The position numbers and the translations under genes are program-made. Shown in pieces: positions 56,440-64,000 of a DNA stretch of 64,000 nucleotides. Source of the DNA: Lacinutrix mariniflava (lineage in GTDB: Bacteria > Bacteroidota > Bacteroidia > Flavobacteriales > Flavobacteriaceae); assembly GCF_001418015.1 (NCBI RefSeq), contig NZ_LIQG01000023.1:1-64000 (forward strand). The letters are read 5' to 3'. Position 1 is the stretch's first letter. Each line of letters opens with the position of its first letter. Under the pieces are notes generated by a model. It did not search any database and had not been told where the DNA came from. It saw nothing but the letters and a program-made list of their open reading frames with translations.

Positions 56440-57792
56440 TTAAGCTACTGCTTTTCTGTTTTTACCAGTTTTCATCAAGCCATCATAGTGTCTATTTAAC
56501 AAGTAAGAATTTACTTGTTGCATAGTATCAATCGCAACTCCAACCATAATTAATAATGATGTTCCTCCAAAGAATAATGCCCATCCTGATTGTACTCCCA
56601 TTAAATTAAATACAAATGCTGGAAAAACAGCAATAAGAGCTAAGAAAATAGAACCTGGTAATGTTATTTGAGACATTATTTTATCTAGATATTCAGATGT
56701 TTCTGATCCTGGACGTATACCTGGAATAAAACCACCACTACGTTTTAAATCATCAGCCATTTTATTTGTTGGTACTGTAATCGCAGTATAAAAATATGTA
56801 AAGATAATTATTAATAATCCAAACATAACATTATACCATAAACCAAACATGTCTGAAAAATTAGCCTGCATCCACAATCCTGTAGAAGTATCTTTCAATA
56901 AAGAAGAACTTCCTATTAATCCTGGAACAAACATAATTGCTTGTGCGAAGATAATTGGCATTACACCAGAAGCATTAAGTTTTAATGGAATAAATTGTCT
57001 TGCTCCACCAAAAACATTTTTTTCATATCCTCCTGTTGCAGATCTTCTAGCATATTGAACTGCAATTTTTCTTACTGCCATTACTAGCAATATAGATAAT
57101 GCAATAATAACAAACCAAATTACAACTTCAAAAAGAATCATCATTGGTCCATTACCTGTAGTAAATCTAGCACTCATGTTCTGTAAGAAAGACTTAGGTA
57201 ATGTTGCTATAATTCCAACCATAATTAATAATGAGATTCCATTACCAATACCTTTATCAGTAATTTTTTCTCCTAACCACATGGCAAAGATACAACCTGT
57301 TACTAATATTACTATAGATGAAAAGTAGAAAACGCCTCCTTGTCCTAATAGGAAAGCAGAATTTGGAATACCAAACATTGGCTGCAAACTAGCTAAATAA
57401 CCTGGTGCCTGAACTAAACAGATACCAATTGTTAACCATCTTGTAATTTGCGTTATTTTCTTTTGTCCACTAGTACCTTCTTTTTGTAGTTTTTGTAAAT
57501 AAGGAATAGCAATTCCCATTAACTGAACTACAATAGAAGCAGATATATAAGGCATAATACCTAAAGCAAAAACAGATGCATTAGCAAAAGCTCCTCCTGT
57601 AAAGGCATTTAAAACACCTAGTATACCATCTTGAGTACTATTCTGTAAATTTGTTAACTGAGTAGCATCAATTCCTGGTAATACAATTTGTGCTCCAAAA
57701 CGATAAACTAATAATAAACCTAAAGTAAATATGATTCGGTTTCTTAGTTCCTCGATTTTCCAAACATTCTTTATCGTTTCTATAAATTTCAT
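56440..57792 (-). CDS. secY: Preprotein translocase subunit SecY
   Basis: Channel subunit of the Sec translocon; 450 residues and about ten transmembrane segments. Typical blocks include FGAQIVLPGID, LNAFTGGAFANASVFALGIM, GIGNGISLLIM, and PGIRPGSETSEYLDKI. It follows rplO by 15 bp in the spc operon. Its partners secDF and yidD are encoded elsewhere in this window. Confidence 0.98.
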   Translation of the reverse strand: MKFIETIKNVWKIEELRNRIIFTLGLLLVYRFGAQIVLPGIDATQLTNLQNSTQDGILGVLNAFTGGAFANASVFALGIMPYISASIVVQLMGIAIPYLQKLQKEGTSGQKKITQITRWLTIGICLVQAPGYLASLQPMFGIPNSAFLLGQGGVFYFSSIVILVTGCIFAMWLGEKITDKGIGNGISLLIMVGIIATLPKSFLQNMSARFTTGNGPMMILFEVVIWFVIIALSILLVMAVRKIAVQYARRSATGGYEKNVFGGARQFIPLKLNASGVMPIIFAQAIMFVPGLIGSSSLLKDTSTGLWMQANFSDMFGLWYNVMFGLLIIIFTYFYTAITVPTNKMADDLKRSGGFIPGIRPGSETSEYLDKIMSQITLPGSIFLALIAVFPAFVFNLMGVQSGWALFFGGTSLLIMVGVAIDTMQQVNSYLLNRHYDGLMKTGKNRKAVA

Positions 57793-57807
57793 ATTCTCTA
57801 GTAGGTC

Positions 57808-58260
57808 TTATAAAGTTGCTACTTCTCCTCCAGCAGCTTCAATAGCAGCTTTTGCAGTAGCAGTAAATCTATGTGCAGTTACAGTTAACTTAGATTTTAA
57901 CTCACCTCTTCCTAAGATTTTTACAAGCTCGTTTTTACCAGCTAATCCTAAAGAAACGATAGTATCAAAATCTAATGTATCCTTAATTTTATTATCATCA
58001 ACTAACTTTTGTAAAGTATCTAAGTTAATACCTTGATGTTCTTTACGGTTGATATTTGTAAAACCAAACTTAGGTACACGTCTTTGAAGAGGCATTTGAC
58101 CACCTTCAAAACCAACCTTCTTTGAATAACCAGAACGAGATTTTGCTCCTTTGTGACCACGTGTAGCAGTACCACCTTTTCCAGAACCTTGTCCTCTACC
58201 TATTCTTTTTCCTTGGTTTTTTACTGAACCTTCTGCAGGTTTTAAATTACTTAAATTCAT
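57808..58260 (-). CDS. rplO: 50S ribosomal protein L15
   Basis: A 150-residue L15 with the glycine/arginine-rich N-terminal extension (KRIGRGQGSGKGGTATRGHK) that threads into 23S rRNA and the C-terminal globular part. It lies 13 bp after rpmD and 15 bp before secY. Confidence 0.98.
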   Translation of the reverse strand: MNLSNLKPAEGSVKNQGKRIGRGQGSGKGGTATRGHKGAKSRSGYSKKVGFEGGQMPLQRRVPKFGFTNINRKEHQGINLDTLQKLVDDNKIKDTLDFDTIVSLGLAGKNELVKILGRGELKSKLTVTAHRFTATAKAAIEAAGGEVATL

Positions 58261-58273
58261 TTTTCAGTATATG

Positions 58274-58456
58274 TTATTTAGTTCCTTCAACAGAAACTAA
58301 GTGATTAACTTTTCGAATCATTCCTAAAATATTAGGAGTATCATCATGCTCAATAGTTTGTCCAACCTTTTTTAAACCTAAAGCCAACAATGTTAACTTT
58401 TGTCTTTTAGTACGGTTGATCGCGCTTTTAACTTTCGTTACTTTTATTTTTGCCAT
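58274..58456 (-). CDS. rpmD: 50S ribosomal protein L30
   Basis: A 60-residue L30: AKIKVTKVKSAINRTKRQKLTL and GMIRKVNHLVSVEG are typical. Located between rpsE and rplO in the spc operon, each with about 11-13 bp spacing. Confidence 0.97.
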   Translation of the reverse strand: MAKIKVTKVKSAINRTKRQKLTLLALGLKKVGQTIEHDDTPNILGMIRKVNHLVSVEGTK

Positions 58457-58467
58457 TTCTGTAAATA

Positions 58468-58992
58468 TTAACCGTTAAAAACTTTCTCTAAAGATATCCC
58501 TCTTTCACGAGCAATAGTTTGAGCACTTCTTAATTGCAATAATGCATCAAATGTCGCTTTAACTACGTTATGAGGATTAGATGATCCTTGAGATTTTGAT
58601 AATACATCATGCACACCAACTGCTTCTAAAACTGCTCTTACAGCTCCACCAGCAATTACTCCTGTACCAGGAGCTGCAGGAATAATATTCACTCTTCCTC
58701 CTCCGTACTTACCTTTTTGTTCATGAGGTAATGTTCCTTTTATAATAGGAATACGTACTAGATTCTTTTTAGCATCTTCAATAGCTTTTGCAATTGCACT
58801 CGCTACATCTTTTGATTTACCTAAACCATGTCCTACAACACCAGCTTCATCACCAACCACAACGATTGCCGAAAAACCGAATGCTCTACCACCTTTTGTT
58901 ACCTTAGTAACTCTTTGCACACCAATTAAACGATCTTTAAGATCTAACCCACTTGGTTTTACTAACTCTGCGCTTCTGTATTTTTTATACAT
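58468..58992 (-). CDS. rpsE: 30S ribosomal protein S5
   Basis: A 174-residue S5 with the double-stranded-RNA-binding-like N-domain ([22 protein letters not shown]) and the C-terminal domain ([21 protein letters not shown]). Next to rplR with 6 bp spacing. Confidence 0.98.
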   Translation of the reverse strand: MYKKYRSAELVKPSGLDLKDRLIGVQRVTKVTKGGRAFGFSAIVVVGDEAGVVGHGLGKSKDVASAIAKAIEDAKKNLVRIPIIKGTLPHEQKGKYGGGRVNIIPAAPGTGVIAGGAVRAVLEAVGVHDVLSKSQGSSNPHNVVKATFDALLQLRSAQTIARERGISLEKVFNG

Positions 58993-58998
58993 AATTTC

Positions 58999-59355
58999 TT
59001 AGAATTTAAGTCCTGCTTCTCTAGCTCCTTCAGCTAATGATTTTACTCTACCATGATATAAATATCCACCTCTATCAAAAGCGATAGTATCTACTCCTGC
59101 CTTAATTGCTTTTTCGGCAACTGCTTTACCAACTAACGTAGCGGCTTCACTTTTGTTACCTTTTGCAGAACTAATATCTTTATCTCTCGAAGATGCTGCT
59201 GCTAAAGTCTTACCAGTAACATCATCAACAACCTGAGCATAAATTTCTTTATTACTTCTAAAAACAGCTAACCTTGGTCTTGCTTCTGTACCAGAAACAA
59301 CCTTACGGATTCTGCTTTTAATTCTTAGTCTTCTTTGGTTCTTTGTTAACTTCAT
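58999..59355 (-). CDS. rplR: 50S ribosomal protein L18
   Basis: A 118-residue 5S rRNA-binding L18: [22 protein letters not shown] and the final [20 protein letters not shown] are diagnostic. Spc operon, 10 bp after rplF. Confidence 0.98.
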   Translation of the reverse strand: MKLTKNQRRLRIKSRIRKVVSGTEARPRLAVFRSNKEIYAQVVDDVTGKTLAAASSRDKDISSAKGNKSEAATLVGKAVAEKAIKAGVDTIAFDRGGYLYHGRVKSLAEGAREAGLKF

Positions 59356-59365
59356 AACTTAATTA

Positions 59366-59908
59366 TTATGCTGATTTACCAGCTTTTCTTCTTAGTATTT
59401 CACCTACAAACTTCACACCTTTTCCTTTATAAGGCTCTGGTGGTCTAAATCCACGAATTTTCGCAGCTACTTGTCCAACAAGTTGTTTGTCGTGAGATGT
59501 TAACTTAATGATTGGATTTTTACCTTTATCTGAAACTGTCTCCACTTTCACCTCTGGTGCAACACTTAAAACAATGTTGTGAGAAAAACCTAAAGCTAAC
59601 TCTAATTTGTTGCCTTGATTACTTGCTCTATATCCTACTCCTACTAGCTCAAGCTCTTTTGTCCATCCTTTAGATACACCATCAATCATGTTGTTGATAA
59701 GTGATCTATATAAACCGTGCTTAGCTTTACTTTCTTTATTATCAGACGGACGTGTAACTATAACACTTCCTTCTTCAATTTTCACTGATACAGTATCAAA
59801 AGATTGAGTTAGCTCTCCTAACTTACCTTTTACTGAAACAATGTTATCTTTTACTTCTATAGTAACTCCTTCTGGAATTGCCACTGGATTATTTCCTATT
59901 CTTGACAT
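59366..59908 (-). CDS. rplF: 50S ribosomal protein L6
   Basis: A 180-residue L6 with two tandem domains; MSRIGNNPVAIPEGV at the start and PEPYKGKGVKFVGE near the end are family signatures. It lies 19 bp after rpsH. Confidence 0.98.
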   Translation of the reverse strand: MSRIGNNPVAIPEGVTIEVKDNIVSVKGKLGELTQSFDTVSVKIEEGSVIVTRPSDNKESKAKHGLYRSLINNMIDGVSKGWTKELELVGVGYRASNQGNKLELALGFSHNIVLSVAPEVKVETVSDKGKNPIIKLTSHDKQLVGQVAAKIRGFRPPEPYKGKGVKFVGEILRRKAGKSA

Positions 59909-59927
59909 CTCTTTCTTGTTTTATAGA

Positions 59928-60326
59928 TTAGTAAACGTAACATAAAACTTCACCACCAACATTCTCACGCTGAGCTTGCTTTCCTGTCATTACTCCGTGA
60001 GAAGTTGAAACGATTGCAATACCCAAACCATTAAGAATACGAGGTAATTCTGTTGAACTAGAATACTTACGTAAACCTGGTTTACTGATTCTTTGTAATT
60101 TTCTAATTACAGGTTCTTTTGTTTCTTTATTGTACTTAAGGGCAATTTTTATTGTTCCTTGTACTGAAGAATCATCGAACTTATAACTTAAAATATATCC
60201 TTGATCGAATAATATTTTCGTTATGTCCTTTTTTAAATTTGATGCAGGAATTTCCACTACTCTATGGTTAGCACGCACTGCGTTTCTAACTCTTGTAAGG
60301 AAATCTGCAATTGGATCTGTATACAT
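59928..60326 (-). CDS. rpsH: 30S ribosomal protein S8
   Basis: A 132-residue S8; [19 protein letters not shown] is the conserved N-terminus and [17 protein letters not shown] the C-terminal signature. I start at the ATG at 60326, since the 17 extra residues of the longer frame are not part of the family. The gap to rpsN is 60 bp. Confidence 0.97.
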   Translation of the reverse strand: MYTDPIADFLTRVRNAVRANHRVVEIPASNLKKDITKILFDQGYILSYKFDDSSVQGTIKIALKYNKETKEPVIRKLQRISKPGLRKYSSSTELPRILNGLGIAIVSTSHGVMTGKQAQRENVGGEVLCYVY

Positions 60327-60386
60327 ATATATTAATTTGCGGACTTGGTTTTCACAATATCGTGAACCTAAGACCAATTTAAAATT

Positions 60387-60656
60387 TTACCAACTTGCTT
60401 TTCTAACTCCTGGTATTAAACCTTGGTTAGCCATTTCTCTAAATGTAACACGAGAAACACCAAAAGTACGCATATAACCTTTAGGTCTTCCTGTTAATTT
60501 ACATCTATTGTGCATACGAACTGGAGAGGCGTTTTTAGGTAACTTTTGTAATGCTTCATAATCGCCAGCTGCTTTTAAAGCTTTGCGTTTCTCAGCATAT
60601 TTTGCTACCGTTTTAGCTCTTTTTACCTCGCGGGCTTTCATTGATTCTTTAGCCAT
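60387..60656 (-). CDS. rpsN: 30S ribosomal protein S14
   Basis: An 89-residue S14 of the long, zinc-free (C-minus) type: only one Cys is present, in [11 protein letters not shown], and the C-terminus is [18 protein letters not shown]. It lies 3 bp after rplE. Confidence 0.97.
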   Translation of the reverse strand: MAKESMKAREVKRAKTVAKYAEKRKALKAAGDYEALQKLPKNASPVRMHNRCKLTGRPKGYMRTFGVSRVTFREMANQGLIPGVRKASW

Positions 60657-60659
60657 AAC

Positions 60660-61211
60660 TTAGTTTTTTTGAAAAGGTAAACCTAATTCAGTTAATAATG
60701 ATTTTGCTTCTTTATCAGTTTCAGCAGAAGTTACAAAAGTAATATCCATACCCGAAATTCTATTGATTTTATCAATATCTAATTCTGGGAATATTATTTG
60801 TTCAGTAATTCCTAAATTGTAATTACCTCTTCCATCAAAACCTTTAGCTTTAATACCTCCGAAATCTCTAACACGTGGTAAAGCAGATGTTACTAAACGG
60901 TCTAAAAATTCGTACATTCTTTCTCCTCTTAACGTAACCATAGCGCCAATTGGCATACCTTTACGTAATTTGAAAGCCGCAACATCCTTTTTAGACAAAG
61001 TAGCTATTGCTTTCTGTCCTGTTATAGTTGTTAACTCGTCTAAAGCGTAGTCAACTAATTTTTTATCTGCAACTGCTGCACCAACTCCTCTAGATAATAC
61101 TATCTTTTTAAGTTTAGGTACTTGCATTACATTACTATAACCAAATTCTTCTGTAAGAGCTGCAATTACTTTGCTTTTATACTCTTCTTTAAGTCTAGGT
61201 GAATATGCCAT
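60660..61211 (-). CDS. rplE: 50S ribosomal protein L5
   Basis: A 183-residue L5, which contacts 5S rRNA and the P-site t[39 protein letters not shown] and [14 protein letters not shown] are typical. It lies 2 bp after rplX. Confidence 0.98.
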   Translation of the reverse strand: MAYSPRLKEEYKSKVIAALTEEFGYSNVMQVPKLKKIVLSRGVGAAVADKKLVDYALDELTTITGQKAIATLSKKDVAAFKLRKGMPIGAMVTLRGERMYEFLDRLVTSALPRVRDFGGIKAKGFDGRGNYNLGITEQIIFPELDIDKINRISGMDITFVTSAETDKEAKSLLTELGLPFQKN

Positions 61212-61213
61212 AA

Positions 61214-61525
61214 CTATATTACTTCGTTTGATTTTTTTGAAAATCTTACTTTCTTTCCATCTTCCATTCTATATCCTATTCTTGTTGCTTCTCCTTTAGA
61301 AGTTAACAATGATAAGTTTGAAATTTGAATAGGAGCTTCTTTTTCAACGATTCCTCCTTGTGGACTTTGTGCACTTGGTTTAGTATGTTTCTTTACCATG
61401 TTCACGCCCTCAACGATCGCCTTGTTCTTATCGGCTAATACTTTTTGTACTTTCCCTTCTGATCCTTTATGATCTCCAGCAATTACTTTTACAGTATCTC
61501 CAGATTTTATTTTAAGCTTTGTCAT
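61214..61525 (-). CDS. rplX: 50S ribosomal protein L24
   Basis: A 103-residue L24 with the KOW motif ([20 protein letters not shown]) and the [10 protein letters not shown] stretch. Spc operon, 13 bp after rplN. Confidence 0.98.
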   Translation of the reverse strand: MTKLKIKSGDTVKVIAGDHKGSEGKVQKVLADKNKAIVEGVNMVKKHTKPSAQSPQGGIVEKEAPIQISNLSLLTSKGEATRIGYRMEDGKKVRFSKKSNEVI

Positions 61526-61538
61526 CTTTATAAATGTC

Positions 61539-61907
61539 TTAAAGCACTTCTGGTGCTAATGATACAATTTTCATGAATTGTTTATCACGAAGTTCTCTAG
61601 CAACAGGTCCAAATACACGTGTTCCTCTCATTTCACCCGTTGGGTTTAAAAGTACACAAGCATTGTCATCAAATCTAATATAAGATCCATCTGGACGTCT
61701 TACTTCTTTTTTAGTACGTACAACTACTGCTGTAGAGACTGCTTTTTTCTTAATGTTTCCATTAGGAGTTGCATCTTTAACAGAAACAACAACTTTATCA
61801 CCTACAGAAGCATATCTTCTTTTAGTACCTCCTAAAACACGGATTACTAAAACTTCCTTTGCACCAGTATTATCTGCTACTTTTATTCTTGATTCTTGTT
61901 GTACCAT
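61539..61907 (-). CDS. rplN: 50S ribosomal protein L14
   Basis: A 122-residue L14: [27 protein letters not shown] and the final [23 protein letters not shown] are diagnostic. It lies 2 bp after rpsQ. Confidence 0.98.
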   Translation of the reverse strand: MVQQESRIKVADNTGAKEVLVIRVLGGTKRRYASVGDKVVVSVKDATPNGNIKKKAVSTAVVVRTKKEVRRPDGSYIRFDDNACVLLNPTGEMRGTRVFGPVARELRDKQFMKIVSLAPEVL

Positions 61908-61909
61908 AA

Positions 61910-62167
61910 TTACTTCGCTCTTTCAATTATTTCAACTAATCTCCAACATTTAGATTTAGATAAAGGTCTTGTTTCCATGATCTTTACTGTATCACCAATG
62001 TTACAGTCGTTTGTTTCGTCGTGTGCTACGTATTTTTTCGTTTTTAAAACGAATTTTCCGTACATAGGATGTTTAATTTTTTTTACTTCGGCAACAACGA
62101 TTGATTTCATCATTTTGTTACTAGTAACTACTCCTATACGTTCTTTTCTTAAGTTTCTTTTTTCCAT
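61910..62167 (-). CDS. rpsQ: 30S ribosomal protein S17
   Basis: An 85-residue S17 with OB-fold blocks [19 protein letters not shown] and [21 protein letters not shown]. It lies 12 bp after rpmC. Confidence 0.98.
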   Translation of the reverse strand: MEKRNLRKERIGVVTSNKMMKSIVVAEVKKIKHPMYGKFVLKTKKYVAHDETNDCNIGDTVKIMETRPLSKSKCWRLVEIIERAK

Positions 62168-62179
62168 CTTTCAGCAGAA

Positions 62180-62371
62180 TTATTGTAATTCTCTTTTAGT
62201 TAATTCCGTTGCCAATCTTGCTACATCTCTTCTTACAGAACGTAATTGGATTGGGTTATCTAAAGGAGATATTGCATGTGCCATTTTTAGGTCTGAATAA
62301 CTCTTTTTTGTCTCACTAAGTTTCTCTTGTAACTCAGCTACAGATAATTCTTTAATTTCTGATTGTTTCAT
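62180..62371 (-). CDS. rpmC: 50S ribosomal protein L29
   Basis: A 63-residue helical L29: EIKELSVAELQEKLSETKKSY and NPIQLRSVRRDVARLATEL. It lies 13 bp after rplP. Confidence 0.97.
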   Translation of the reverse strand: MKQSEIKELSVAELQEKLSETKKSYSDLKMAHAISPLDNPIQLRSVRRDVARLATELTKRELQ

Positions 62372-62384
62372 AATATCAAATAAA

Positions 62385-62804
62385 TTATGCTTCGTAATCT
62401 CTAGCGATTAAAAACTTTGTTTTTACAGGTAATTTTTGTGCTGCTAAACGTAATGCTTCTTTTGCAACGTCTAAAGGCACACCTCCTATTTCAAAAAGGA
62501 CTCTACCTGGTTTTACTACTGCTGCCCAATATTCTACGGCACCTTTACCTTTACCCATACGTACTTCAAGAGGTTTCTTTGTAATAGGCTTGTCTGGAAA
62601 TATTTTAATCCAAAGTTGACCTTCTCTTTTCATGTGACGAGTAGCTGCAATACGTGCTGCTTCTATTTGACGCGAAGTTAAAAAATTCGAGTCTAGTGAT
62701 TTTATTCCAAAAGTTCCGTTTGATAGTTGGTGCCCTCTTCCGGCATTACCTTTCATACGTCCTTTTTGTTGTTTACGAAATTTTGTTCTTTTAGGCTGTA
62801 ACAT
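62385..62804 (-). CDS. rplP: 50S ribosomal protein L16
   Basis: A 139-residue L16, which helps form the tRNA-binding region of the large subunit. [19 protein letters not shown] and [21 protein letters not shown] are characteristic. It lies 20 bp after rpsC. Confidence 0.98.
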   Translation of the reverse strand: MLQPKRTKFRKQQKGRMKGNAGRGHQLSNGTFGIKSLDSNFLTSRQIEAARIAATRHMKREGQLWIKIFPDKPITKKPLEVRMGKGKGAVEYWAAVVKPGRVLFEIGGVPLDVAKEALRLAAQKLPVKTKFLIARDYEA

Positions 62805-62824
62805 TTTTCTTGTTCTTTAAAAAA

Positions 62825-63547
62825 TTACTTTCTACGACGAGATTGATTCTTATTATCTCTTCCGCCTCGTCCACCTTTTCCTTGCTTCTTAGATAATCCA
62901 ACAAGAGGAGAAAGTTCTCTTTTACCATATACTTCACCTTTCATGATCCATACTTTAACACCCAATCTACCATAAGTAGTATGTGCCTCAACTAAAGCAT
63001 AATCAATATCGGCTCTAAATGTAGATAAAGGTATACGTCCATCTTTGTAGTGTTCCGATCGTGCCATTTCAGCACCATTTAAACGACCACTAATTTGGAT
63101 TTTAATCCCTTCAGCATTCATACGCATTGTAGCAGCAATAGCCATCTTAATTGCACGTCTGTATGAAATTCTATTTTCAATTTGACGAGCGATACTTGTT
63201 CCTACTAAAAACGCATCTAATTCAGGTCTTTTAATCTCAAAGATATTGATCTGAACTTCTTTACCTGTAATTTTCTTAAGTTCTTCTTTTAACTTGTCTA
63301 CCTCTTGCCCACCTTTTCCGATAATAATACCAGGTCTAGCAGTTGTGATAGTAACGGTTACAAGTTTTAAAGTTCTTTCAATTATTACTCTACTTACACT
63401 TGCTTTAGATAAACGTGCGTGAACATACTCTCTGATTTTATAATCTTCAGCAAGTTTGTCTCCGTAATCGTTACCTCCGTACCAGTTAGATTCCCATCCT
63501 CTGATAATTCCTAAGCGATTTCCGATTGGATTTGTCTTTTGTCCCAT
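62825..63547 (-). CDS. rpsC: 30S ribosomal protein S3
   Basis: A 240-residue S3 at the mRNA entry site. [20 protein letters not shown] is the conserved N-terminus, so the ATG at 63547 is used rather than the longer frame. The KH domain shows [20 protein letters not shown] and the C-terminal domain [10 protein letters not shown]-type blocks. A Gly/Arg tail ends the protein. It lies 7 bp after rplV. Confidence 0.98.
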   Translation of the reverse strand: MGQKTNPIGNRLGIIRGWESNWYGGNDYGDKLAEDYKIREYVHARLSKASVSRVIIERTLKLVTVTITTARPGIIIGKGGQEVDKLKEELKKITGKEVQINIFEIKRPELDAFLVGTSIARQIENRISYRRAIKMAIAATMRMNAEGIKIQISGRLNGAEMARSEHYKDGRIPLSTFRADIDYALVEAHTTYGRLGVKVWIMKGEVYGKRELSPLVGLSKKQGKGGRGGRDNKNQSRRRK

Positions 63548-63554
63548 ATCTATC

Positions 63555-63962
63555 TTAGCTTTGTGTATTATTGTTAGCTCCAACTACGATTGTAACGTGG
63601 TTAGAACGCTTTCTTATTCTGTGTGCACGACCTTGAGGTGCTGGACGTAATCTTTTTAACATAGATCCTCCGTCAACTCTAATCTCCTTAACAAAAAGTT
63701 CTGCTTCTTCAATAGATGCATCTTCGTTTTTAGCTTGCCAGTTTGCAATTGCAGATACTAACAACGTCTCTAAACGTTTTGATGCTTCTTTAGAACTAAA
63801 CTTTAAAATGTTAAGTGCTTTTTCCACGCGTTCACCTCTTACTAAATCGGCTACTAAACGCATTTTTCTCGGTGATGTAGGACAGTTATTAAGTTTAGCA
63901 AAAGCGATTTGCTTTTTACCTTCCTTAATCGCGTCTGCCATTTGTTTTTTACGACTTCCCAT
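63555..63962 (-). CDS. rplV: 50S ribosomal protein L22
   Basis: A 135-residue L22 lining the exit tunnel. [21 protein letters not shown] and the extended beta-hairpin [24 protein letters not shown] are typical. It has an N-terminal extension of about 15 residues. It lies 6 bp after rpsS. Confidence 0.97.
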   Translation of the reverse strand: MGSRKKQMADAIKEGKKQIAFAKLNNCPTSPRKMRLVADLVRGERVEKALNILKFSSKEASKRLETLLVSAIANWQAKNEDASIEEAELFVKEIRVDGGSMLKRLRPAPQGRAHRIRKRSNHVTIVVGANNNTQS

Positions 63963-63968
63963 AGCTTA

Positions 63969-64000
63969 CTACTTTTTACCTTTATTTTTAGCACCTGCAT
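63969..64000 (-). CDS. rpsS: 30S ribosomal protein S19, C-terminal end only
   Basis: The final codons AGAKNKGKK and a TAG stop at 63969-63971 are read on the minus strand. The basic tail and the position directly upstream of rplV identify it as S19; the rest lies beyond the window. Confidence 0.75.
   Translation of the reverse strand, partial: AGAKNKGKK

Overview
The window is an AT-rich chromosomal segment of a Flavobacteriaceae bacterium (Bacteroidota). Evidence: fused SecDF, type IX secretion (T9SS) sorting domains, secreted multi-module adhesin-like proteins, an ECF sigma / FecR (DUF4974) / TonB receptor cascade with an STN domain, Bacteroidota-type promoters (TAnnTTTG -7 boxes) with no obvious Shine-Dalgarno sequences, zinc-free ribosomal proteins S4, S14 and L36, and the order rplQ-carA-eno-gltA next to the ribosomal cluster. 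The species cannot be fixed from the sequence alone.

Layout. 1-4924 (minus): a very large secreted modular protein, cut by the window edge, behind a small exported protein. 5207-10309 (plus): folE, cysS, yidD, then the tight lgt / DUF192 lipoprotein / hydrolase operon. 10310-12810: an accessory lipoprotein metalloprotease with six VCBS-like repeats, followed by a palindromic element and a REP-like repeat. 12819-19728 (minus): mdh, an isolated SecD P1-domain lipoprotein, a small exported protein with a possible P1-like motif, and secDF, preceded by a DUF6588 outer-membrane-type protein. 19825-25858 (minus): gyrB, a T9SS cargo protein, asnB, queE. 25968-32501 (plus): an exported protein, a HerA-like ATPase, a lipoprotein, a YitT transporter-like protein, a cupin, a hydrolase, rluF and a VOC protein.

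32494-35760: a TIGR02206-like membrane protein and a lone 756-aa membrane protein of unknown function, the latter followed by an imperfect-palindrome element. 36052-38338 (minus): folD and ffh. 38537-45666: a cell-surface signalling locus (ECF sigma, FecR anti-sigma, TonB receptor, secreted M28 peptidase) divergent from a modular lipoprotein. 45956-47443: serine hydrolase-TPR lipoprotein. 47591-64000 (minus): amidinotransferase, gltA, eno, carA, then the ribosomal S10/spc/alpha cluster from rplQ up to the 3' end of rpsS, including rpoA, infA and secY.

The most interesting points are: (i) a stand-alone lipoprotein copy of the SecD P1 periplasmic domain beside secDF, with a second small exported protein of similar pattern; (ii) two unrelated accessory genes that each carry a 160-190-bp imperfect-palindrome element directly after the stop codon, reminiscent of integron attC sites; (iii) several genes whose -7 promoter box lies only 4-6 nt upstream of the start codon, suggesting leaderless mRNAs; (iv) a terminator-promoter pair that splits rpsM-rpsK from rpsD-rpoA-rplQ. 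I saw no tRNA, rRNA, CRISPR array, complete insertion sequence or prophage.
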